DNA from: Chitinophaga pinensis | Lineage (GTDB): Bacteria; Bacteroidota; Bacteroidia; Flavobacteriales_D; Crocinitomicaceae | Direction: 5' to 3' | DNA: 6,099 nt | Assembly (NCBI GenBank): GCA_945861175.1 | Contig: CAMATR010000124.1 | Location: forward strand, 1-6,099 | Shown here: positions 1 to 5,610 of the stretch, in pieces | Position numbering within the stretch: the first letter of the stretch is position 1 | Layout of the letters: each line of letters opens with the position of its first letter | Program-made: the position numbers and the translations under genes | Notes under the pieces: model-generated | The model's database searches: none | Told to the model about the DNA's origin: nothing | Seen by the model: the letters and a program-made list of their open reading frames with translations, nothing else

Positions 1-675
1 CAAAACAATCTCATAGGATGGGAAATATTCGGTAGTAGTCATTAATTTTAATTGCCTTACAGCTTCAATTAATATTGATTTACTTTGATTATTTTCTACC
101 AATCCATCTTTCACATGTCTTACCGGGCTGACTGTTAAAATGATTTTAACCTCTGGGTTAATTGTTTTTAAGGTTTCAATAACAACGTTGTAAAAGGACA
201 CAATTTCTTGGACTGTTGAGAGCTGTTTTACAAAATCATTCTGCGGGCGTTTATGGCAATTTGCCACAATAAGTTCGTTATTCCAATACCCCCAAGATGA
301 GCCAAAAGTTATGAAAACAAATTTGCAAGAAAGGAGATTGTCATGCCATTCCTCTCTAATTGCTTCAATTTTATTATTTAACTCCAATTCGCTTGCACCA
401 CTAATTAAAGTGCTTGCGTCCCAAGAAAAAAAAGCACCTTGATTTTGAAAATTTCTCTCCTTTTTTTTTCGATTTATTGTGTCGAGAATAAATCTTCCTA
501 GCGGAATTGGATGAAAGATTGTACCAAAGGGATTAGAATGCGTATTTAAACCGAAATATGCAGCCTTACTTGAAATTTCATCAGAAAAACAACTACCTAA
601 AAAAAGGACTTTATCTCCAAATTTAATTTGTGTAGAAGACTTATTAATTGGAAAAGAAAGAAAAAAATTTCTCAC
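1..675 (-). CDS. GSCFA-domain protein, partial (3' end beyond base 1)
   Basis: This gene begins inside the window and runs off the left edge, so 225 codons are visible; as I recall, family members are somewhat over 300 residues. I translated it by hand from a GTG at 675-673. The frame stays open all the way to base 1. Seen motifs are GSCFS (residues 27-31, the family's name motif with Ser in place of the last Ala), NPFG (48-51), TFGSSWGY (123-130), NCHK (139-142), TVSPVRH (181-187) followed by KDG, and YFPSYEI (217-223). These match the GSCFA family in order and spacing. The family resembles SGNH/GDSL-type hydrolases, but its reaction is not established, so no substrate is proposed. The GTG is one base after the recN stop; ATG at 677-675 is followed at once by TGA, and the frame has a stop just upstream (684-682), so only GTG or an unlikely ATT could start it. 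No Shine-Dalgarno sequence is visible, so coupling to recN translation is likely. A run of nine A on the coding strand (461-469) does not break the frame. Confidence 0.9.
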   Translation of the reverse strand, partial: MRNFFLSFPINKSSTQIKFGDKVLFLGSCFSDEISSKAAYFGLNTHSNPFGTIFHPIPLGRFILDTINRKKKERNFQNQGAFFSWDASTLISGASELELNNKIEAIREEWHDNLLSCKFVFITFGSSWGYWNNELIVANCHKRPQNDFVKQLSTVQEIVSFYNVVIETLKTINPEVKIILTVSPVRHVKDGLVENNQSKSILIEAVRQLKLMTTTEYFPSYEIVL

Positions 676-676
676 A

Positions 677-2326
677 TCAATTCATTAAAGCTTTTGCGTT
701 TTCAATGGCGGCTGAACTAATCGTTTCACCGCTTAACAAACGTGCAATCTCTTCAATCCGATCCGCATCATTAAGTTTCGATACTCTAGATAAAGTTCTT
801 GCACCATTTTTCTCCTTTTCCACTTTTAAATGTGTGTTGGCGCGCGCCGCGACCTGTGGCAAATGTGAAATGGCTATTAACTGACAGTCCCCGCCCATTT
901 TCTGAAGTAATACCCCCATTTTTTGGGCTACATCACCAGAAACACCGGTATCAATTTCATCAAATAATATAGTCGGTAAGATTCTTTTTTCTGAGAGAAG
1001 TTTCTGAAGTGCAAGCATCACGCGTGAAAGTTCTCCCCCACTAGCTGCTTTTTCAATTGGTATTTTAACAATCCCAGCATTTGCAGAAAACAACATTTGA
1101 ATTTCTGTTAATCCATCTTTCTGCAATTCACTTGCTTTGTTCAATGCAAACTCTAATTCTGTATCCTTTAACTTTAGTTCAGCTAAAATATCCTTTATCA
1201 CATTTGAAATTCCTGTCGAAGCCGATTTTCGTTTTTCATGCAATTCTATTGCTAATTGATGAAGTTCACTTCCTCGTTTTTCAAGTTCATTTTCTTGTTG
1301 ACGAATTTTGAACTCCAATACAGAAATATCATCAGTCTTTCCCAATAAATCATTCATCAAATTGAGTAAATCCTCCTGATTGTTCAATTGATGTTTTCGC
1401 AATACGCGATAGTATTCATCCAAAAGATTGGTTAAATGATTTATTTGCTTTGGATCACTCTCAAAATTCCCAACAATTCGCTCAGCTTCGGATACGATAT
1501 CCTTTAATTCCATTCGCACTGAGTGTAATCGTTTTTTTATCTCATCAATAGTTTCATCTATTCCAACTAATTTCTCAAGTGTGTTCGTGCTATTTTTTAA
1601 GTGAGTATCCATTTGAGCTTCTCCAAAAAAAACTTCTCCAATCGCATGAAGTGCAGCAACCAACTCTTCGCTTTTCGAAAACCGCAAAAGTTCAACCTCA
1701 GTAGCAGCGTAATTTCGTTTGTCCAATTCAAGTTTAAGCAATTCTTTCAAATGAAATTGATCGTAATCGAGCTTTTGTGAAAGCATCAGATACTCCTGCT
1801 TGTTCTTTTCAAGGTGATTTTTACGTTGTATGTAATCGAAATAAACTTTGGTATAATTAGTTCTTTCAAAATTCAAACCAGCCAAGGTGTCAAGTAGTTC
1901 CAATTGAAAAGCAACATCACGTAACTCAACCGTATTGTATTGGGAATGTATATGTAATAAACTGGAAGTTAATTCCTTCAAAACATTTAATCCAACCGGT
2001 GAATCGTTAATAAACGCACGAGATTTTCCTGAACGTTGAATTTCTCTGCGCAAGATCAACTCATCAGAAATGTCAAGGTCATTCTTGTTAAAGAATTTCT
2101 CGAATTTCTTAGATTTAATTGAAAAAATTGCCTCTACATATGATTTATCAGAATCGGGTCCGATAACATTGAAATCTGCTCTTTCGCCCAAAATAAGGCC
2201 CAATGCGTTTAAAAGAATGGATTTACCTGAACCTGTTTCTCCGGTTATAACGGTAAAGCCTGATTCAAAATTTAACTCGGCACGATCTATAAGTGCAAAG
2301 TTGTTTATTTTCAGACTCTTTAACAT
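677..2326 (-). CDS. recN: DNA repair protein RecN (SMC-like ATPase)
   Basis: RecN is a cytoplasmic SMC-like ATPase that binds DNA ends and supports RecA-dependent repair of double-strand breaks. The 549-residue product is full length for the family. The N-terminal ATPase lobe carries the Walker A motif GETGSGKS (29-36) and a HSQYN segment (127-131) where other RecN proteins have an HGQ-type motif. The middle, roughly residues 150-390, is rich in Leu, Glu and Lys and fits the coiled-coil arms. The C-terminal lobe carries the ABC signature ASGGELSR (428-435), the Walker B motif TILFDEID (452-459) and the H-loop ISHLPQVAA (His488). All catalytic motifs are present, so the protein should be active. 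Its ATG overlaps the DUF4835 stop codon by one base (TAATG). No LexA-type operator could be recognised in the short stretch before it, and no private promoter is visible, so expression probably follows the operon unless a promoter lies inside the upstream gene. Confidence 0.97.
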   Translation of the reverse strand: MLKSLKINNFALIDRAELNFESGFTVITGETGSGKSILLNALGLILGERADFNVIGPDSDKSYVEAIFSIKSKKFEKFFNKNDLDISDELILRREIQRSGKSRAFINDSPVGLNVLKELTSSLLHIHSQYNTVELRDVAFQLELLDTLAGLNFERTNYTKVYFDYIQRKNHLEKNKQEYLMLSQKLDYDQFHLKELLKLELDKRNYAATEVELLRFSKSEELVAALHAIGEVFFGEAQMDTHLKNSTNTLEKLVGIDETIDEIKKRLHSVRMELKDIVSEAERIVGNFESDPKQINHLTNLLDEYYRVLRKHQLNNQEDLLNLMNDLLGKTDDISVLEFKIRQQENELEKRGSELHQLAIELHEKRKSASTGISNVIKDILAELKLKDTELEFALNKASELQKDGLTEIQMLFSANAGIVKIPIEKAASGGELSRVMLALQKLLSEKRILPTILFDEIDTGVSGDVAQKMGVLLQKMGGDCQLIAISHLPQVAARANTHLKVEKEKNGARTLSRVSKLNDADRIEEIARLLSGETISSAAIENAKALMN

Positions 2327-2328
2327 TA
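2324..2328 (-). other. TAATG stop/start junction between the DUF4835 gene and recN
   Basis: The stop codon TAA of the DUF4835 gene and the ATG of recN share one A. This is a classic coupling junction and it fixes the recN start: Walker A at residues 29-36 is at the normal distance for the family, so no other start is needed. A weak AGGAA sits about 13 bases before the ATG, too far for a standard ribosome binding site. Confidence 0.75.
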
Positions 2329-3231
2329 ATTGAGAATTTCCTGATATTTACTTGAATTAGCTGGGTCTAATTTTTTAAGCAATTTCACAACATCTATTTT
2401 GTTATTTGGCTCTGCGTCAATATACAAGTTTTTCAACTCTACCGATTTAGCTTGAACAAAAGTCAAAAGATTAATAGAGTTTGGACGAGTAGCAACAACT
2501 TTATTTAGCTTATTCAATGCGTCATACATCGATTTACGGCCATTAACCTTATCATCGTATAACTTATCGACACCTTTTCTATGATAATCATAATTGCATT
2601 CTCTCAAAGGTTCAAAAAGTTGGTGCAGAATATTATCAACCAAATAAAATCTATTTCTTTTTCCCGCTTCGTTAGATTTCCAACCCGGCGCATTGGAAGA
2701 CTGTGCGTTAGCTACAATTTGTTGCGCTTCATTAAAATATGGAGTCCCTCCTTTCAATGAAAAAGAATCATAGTCCATACCCAAAATAAAATAAGCGTAA
2801 AATGCGAGTATAGAAGTTAAATTATCTCTAAACTGATTCGGTGCATATATTAAGACTGCATTTCTTGAATAAGAAAAATTAATATCATCATCCTGAAAAT
2901 TAAACAGCGTTGTGTTATAGGAGGAATTAAAGGCCGGACGGGAAGACTGAACTTGTAAGGAGCCTGAATAGGTTCCAGGTGATGGTATAGAATTGATCTG
3001 AAGTTGCATTGTGCAATTAATACGCTCCTCAATTTTGAACTTATCTTTCGTCCACTGAGTTGTGTTAATCATATCATATATTGTCTGGTTTAATTGCTCA
3101 AAAATCTCTTTTTCAACTGAGGTAATCTCCAAACGTGCATCAGTTATGATGCTGACTTGGCAATTCAATTCTTGCGCAGATGACGAGAATGTTGACAAAA
3201 ATATGAGCAGTATTGCTAAATACTTTAACAT
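2326..3231 (-). CDS. DUF4835-family secreted protein (PorD-like)
   Basis: This is a 301-residue exported protein of the DUF4835 family, which is found across Bacteroidota. A clear signal peptide covers residues 1-19 (Lys3, a hydrophobic core, then SSSA before QEL), with no lipobox, so the mature protein should be soluble in the periplasm or outside the cell. Family hallmarks visible are a Trp at 60, ERINC (69-73), VQSSRPAFNSSY (94-105), AFYAYFILG (143-151), GGTPYF (161-166), GWK (183-185) and YHRKGVD (216-222). The C-terminus (about 230-301) looks helical and charged. From memory, some database entries call this family PorD, a type IX secretion component; I could not check this, so the role stays open. 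The start codon lies inside the last codons of coaBC, a 7-base overlap. The start is favoured because it gives a proper signal peptide immediately. No Shine-Dalgarno sequence is seen. Family assignment is strong, function is weak. Confidence 0.92.
   Translation of the reverse strand: MLKYLAILLIFLSTFSSSAQELNCQVSIITDARLEITSVEKEIFEQLNQTIYDMINTTQWTKDKFKIEERINCTMQLQINSIPSPGTYSGSLQVQSSRPAFNSSYNTTLFNFQDDDINFSYSRNAVLIYAPNQFRDNLTSILAFYAYFILGMDYDSFSLKGGTPYFNEAQQIVANAQSSNAPGWKSNEAGKRNRFYLVDNILHQLFEPLRECNYDYHRKGVDKLYDDKVNGRKSMYDALNKLNKVVATRPNSINLLTFVQAKSVELKNLYIDAEPNNKIDVVKLLKKLDPANSSKYQEILN
3225..3231 (-). other. coaBC / DUF4835 gene overlap (7 bases)
   Basis: The end of coaBC reads TCA TGT TAA, and the ATG of the next gene lies across the last two sense codons, in another frame. 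There is no Shine-Dalgarno sequence before this ATG; the preceding 25 bases are almost all A and T. A ribosome finishing coaBC would stop within a few bases of the new start, so re-initiation (translational coupling) is the simplest explanation for how the exported protein is made. The overlap is seen directly; coupling is inferred. Confidence 0.75.
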
Positions 3232-4436
3232 GAATAATTAATTATTGTAACCAAAATATCACTTGCGACTTCTGGCTTAGACTTTAACTCAAAATTAATC
3301 AATTTATTGCGATCATCCAAAATGCTAATCTTATTGGTATCCCCTGAAAAACCGGCACCTTTATCCTGCAAAGAGTTCATAACAATTAGATTCAGATTCT
3401 TATTTTCTAATTTTTTTACCGAATTTTCTAAAAGATTATTAGTCTCTAAAGCAAAACCGACTAATATCTGCTCTGGCAATTTATTTTGTCCTGCCCACGC
3501 GAGTATATCGGGATTCTTAACAAGTTCAATTACTAGATTTTCATCTGACTTTTTAATTTTTTCGGTTACTTCATTTTTTGGTCTATAATCAGCTACAGCG
3601 GCAGAGAATATCCCGATATCTGCATGTTTCCAATTTAGTTCAGTTACCTCCTGCATTTCTTTTGCAGTTTTAACCGAAATTAATTGGAGATTTGGATGTG
3701 AAAGCGAAAGTATGGTTGGTCCTGTTACTAAACAAACATTTGCTCCTTGATTAAGGGCCTCTTTCGCTATTTCAAAACCCATTTTACCGCTAGAATGATT
3801 GCCGATGAACCTAACAGGGTCAATTGCCTCATATGTTGGACCTGCAGTTATGAAAACCTGTTTATTTTTTAACTTTTGAATATGAATATTTTCCTCCGAA
3901 GAAAAGAATAACTCAATCTCTTTTGCTATACCTTCAGGCTCAGCCATTCTCCCCTCTCCATCCAAACCACTCGCTAATTCTCCAGATTCAGCAGGGATAA
4001 CAAGTACCCCATCACTTTTAATTAAAGCTAAATTGCGTTTAGTCGTCGGATGAGCATACATGTCTAAATCCATAGCAGGCGCTACGATCGTTTTTCCTTT
4101 CATAGAAAGGTAAGTAGCTAAAAGGAGATTATCACAAGCACCAACCGACATCGCCGAAAGCGTATTGGCTGTAAGAGGCGCTATAACAAACAAATCAGCC
4201 CAAAGTGCATTTTCAACGTGGTTATTCCAACCACCAGTTTTCCTGTCCCAGAATTCAATTTGAACTGGATTATTAGAAAGGGTACTAAGTACTAGGGGAC
4301 TGATAAAATCAGAAGAGGCAGGTGTCATTATACATTTGACATCTGCCCCTTTTTTCTTTAATATTCTTATGAGATATGCTACTTTGTATGCTGCAATACC
4401 TCCTGAAATTCCAAGAAGGATGCGTTTACCGAGCAT
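3225..4436 (-). CDS. coaBC: Bifunctional phosphopantothenoylcysteine decarboxylase / phosphopantothenate-cysteine ligase CoaBC
   Basis: CoaBC performs two consecutive cytosolic steps of coenzyme A synthesis: it joins 4'-phosphopantothenate to cysteine using CTP, then decarboxylates the product to 4'-phosphopantetheine with FMN. The 403 residues match the usual bifunctional length. The N-terminal decarboxylase half (about 1-180) shows GISGGIAAYK (9-18), a His at 73 in NNHV that matches the catalytic His, PLTANT (87-92), CDNLL (101-105) and APAMDLDM (119-126). In the substrate-clamp segment the protein has ASGLDGEGRM (155-164), with Ser156 where E. coli-type enzymes have Cys. The C-terminal ligase half (about 190-403) shows ITAGPTYEAIDPVR (196-209), the NHSSGKMG motif (213-220), FSAAVADYRP (277-286), KIKK (293-296) with the expected Lys, and GFALET (327-332). 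The gene begins three bases after the rpoZ stop and its end overlaps the next gene. The neighbourhood gives no pathway partners, so its place here is through operon conservation rather than CoA metabolism. Confidence 0.97.
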   Translation of the reverse strand: MLGKRILLGISGGIAAYKVAYLIRILKKKGADVKCIMTPASSDFISPLVLSTLSNNPVQIEFWDRKTGGWNNHVENALWADLFVIAPLTANTLSAMSVGACDNLLLATYLSMKGKTIVAPAMDLDMYAHPTTKRNLALIKSDGVLVIPAESGELASGLDGEGRMAEPEGIAKEIELFFSSEENIHIQKLKNKQVFITAGPTYEAIDPVRFIGNHSSGKMGFEIAKEALNQGANVCLVTGPTILSLSHPNLQLISVKTAKEMQEVTELNWKHADIGIFSAAVADYRPKNEVTEKIKKSDENLVIELVKNPDILAWAGQNKLPEQILVGFALETNNLLENSVKKLENKNLNLIVMNSLQDKGAGFSGDTNKISILDDRNKLINFELKSKPEVASDILVTIINYSC

Positions 4437-4439
4437 AAA

Positions 4440-4763
4440 TTAAATCGACTCTTCAGTTTTTCTCACGTAAATCTTATCCTCCAATAACTCTTGCATTGCC
4501 ATAGCGACTGGTTTAGGAAGTTTTTCGTAGAACTTTGAAATTTCGATTTGCTCTCTATTTTCAAATATTTCTTCTAGATTATCAGTTGTTGAGGCAAACT
4601 CCTGTAATTTCTGCGTCAATTCTTCTTTCAATTCCACGCTAATCTGATTAGACCTTTTGGACATAGTAACGATGGATTCGTAGATGTTACCTGTCTCTTT
4701 TTCCATTTCAATTGTGTCACGCGTAATTGTTGATCTCTCTGCAGTACTATTTTTGAAGTTCAT
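4440..4763 (-). CDS. rpoZ: DNA-directed RNA polymerase omega subunit (Bacteroidota type)
   Basis: This encodes a 107-residue protein that I recognise as the omega (Rpb6-like) subunit in its Bacteroidota form, which helps fold and hold the beta' subunit in RNA polymerase. The best evidence is the segment GNIYESIVTMSKRSNQI (25-41), which corresponds to the omega core helix with its conserved Arg and Asn-Gln, followed by QKLQEFAST (51-59), DNLEEIFENREQIEISKFYE (61-80) and KLPKP (81-85). The C-terminal part is a Bacteroidota extension that differs from the proteobacterial protein, so a plain search with E. coli RpoZ may miss it. No signal peptide or membrane segment is present, as expected for a cytoplasmic protein. 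The ATG sits one base after the bamD stop, and coaBC follows three bases after its own stop; an rpoZ-coaBC pairing is common in bacteria generally, which supports the call. Alternative: an uncharacterised small protein of the same family, less likely. Confidence 0.93.
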   Translation of the reverse strand: MNFKNSTAERSTITRDTIEMEKETGNIYESIVTMSKRSNQISVELKEELTQKLQEFASTTDNLEEIFENREQIEISKFYEKLPKPVAMAMQELLEDKIYVRKTEESI

Positions 4764-4764
4764 G

Positions 4765-5604
4765 CTAATTTAATTTAGTTGATTCTAGTTTTTGAAGTTC
4801 CTTCTGCATCTCATCACTGATCTGATTTGCTTCTTTTTTCATTGAAGAGTCTGGAAATTCGCCCATAAAGTTACGATATCTTTCGATTGTTTGTTCGATT
4901 CTCTCCTTTTTTTTGCTTTCTACACTATTAATAGCGAGAAAATAAGAATTTTTGACTAGCACAAAACTTATTTCTTTTTTGAATTTAGATCTCGGATAGT
5001 CTTCTAAAAAAGTTATTGCTGTTGTAACAGCTGCTCGATAATTTTGGGTCTGAGCGTATAATTTTACAGCATCATAATTTTTCACTTCAAGCTTAAATCT
5101 TAAGCCATCCATAATTTCATTGCAAGAATCTAAAAGGGCTGACTCTGGATAAGCATTAGCGAATTGTTGTAAGTTGTTAATTGCTACTTCAGTGTCATTT
5201 TGATCAAGAGAAGATGATGGCGAATTGTAAACTGAACTTAAAGCCGACAAAAACAATGCTTCCTCTGACTTAGAGCTATATGGATATCTCTGGGTATAAG
5301 CCCCGAAATAATAGCCCGCCATGTAATAATCTTTTTCTTCAAAATATGCTTTTCCAATGCGGTAGTAAGCTAATTCACCTTCGCCTGTTTTTGGCATTTT
5401 CTGATAAACTTGTTCGAACAAGGTTATTGAACGCACATATTGCTTCTTTTCGAAGAGATCATTTGCTGTTGCAAATTTTAAAGCGAAATCATCTCCCTTA
5501 ACAATCTTGTTATAGTTTGAGCACGATGCCAACAGAGCTAAAAGATATAAACCTATAATCGTTTTGGATAAGTAAATTTTTGAAACGAGCTTCCCTAATT
5601 GCAT
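4765..5604 (-). CDS. bamD: Outer membrane assembly lipoprotein BamD
   Basis: BamD is a lipoprotein of the BAM complex that works with BamA to fold and insert beta-barrel proteins into the outer membrane. The 279-residue product begins with a basic N-region, a hydrophobic segment (about 15-26) and a lipobox LASC with the lipid-bearing Cys at 28, so it is predicted to be anchored by lipid on the periplasmic face. The rest is helical TPR-like repeats: about 41-71 (ANDLFEKKQY, with SITLFEQVY), 77-110 (ELAYYRIGKAYFEEKDY, with AYTQRYP), 114-156, 163-204 (ending FLEDYPRSKF) and 210-252 (ERYRNFMGEFPDS). The recurring Pro-Asp/Arg-Ser turn between helices is typical of BamD. Length and architecture fit the family in Bacteroidota. 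It starts six bases after the M23/LysM stop codon and ends one base before rpoZ, so it is internal to the operon. A general TPR lipoprotein is the only alternative, and the rpoZ/coaBC context argues against it. Confidence 0.94.
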   Translation of the reverse strand: MQLGKLVSKIYLSKTIIGLYLLALLASCSNYNKIVKGDDFALKFATANDLFEKKQYVRSITLFEQVYQKMPKTGEGELAYYRIGKAYFEEKDYYMAGYYFGAYTQRYPYSSKSEEALFLSALSSVYNSPSSSLDQNDTEVAINNLQQFANAYPESALLDSCNEIMDGLRFKLEVKNYDAVKLYAQTQNYRAAVTTAITFLEDYPRSKFKKEISFVLVKNSYFLAINSVESKKKERIEQTIERYRNFMGEFPDSSMKKEANQISDEMQKELQKLESTKLN

Positions 5605-5610
5605 TCACTA

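Noticed and set aside
648..884. Plus-strand open frame opposite the 3' end of recN
   Set aside because: It is antisense to the conserved Walker B/H-loop part of RecN, has no recognisable domain, and is explained by the codon pattern of the real gene.
1081..1311. Plus-strand open frame with hydrophobic Leu/Ile/His-rich translation
   Set aside because: It is the complement of the Glu/Lys/Asn-rich coiled-coil part of recN, which naturally reads as Phe/Leu-rich on the other strand; no start signal or family resemblance.
2070..2333. Plus-strand open frame across the recN start
   Set aside because: It lies opposite the Walker A region and the junction with the DUF4835 gene; no domain and no supporting context.
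2850..3032. Minus-strand 60-codon frame inside the DUF4835 gene
   Set aside because: It is an alternate-frame reading of the most conserved block of DUF4835 (VQSSRPAFNSSY region), with no independent start signal.
3307..3588. Plus-strand open frame opposite the CoaB half of coaBC
   Set aside because: Antisense to intact ligase motifs; no recognisable protein family.
5280..5501. Plus-strand open frame opposite bamD
   Set aside because: Antisense to the BamD TPR region with no domain or regulatory signal of its own.
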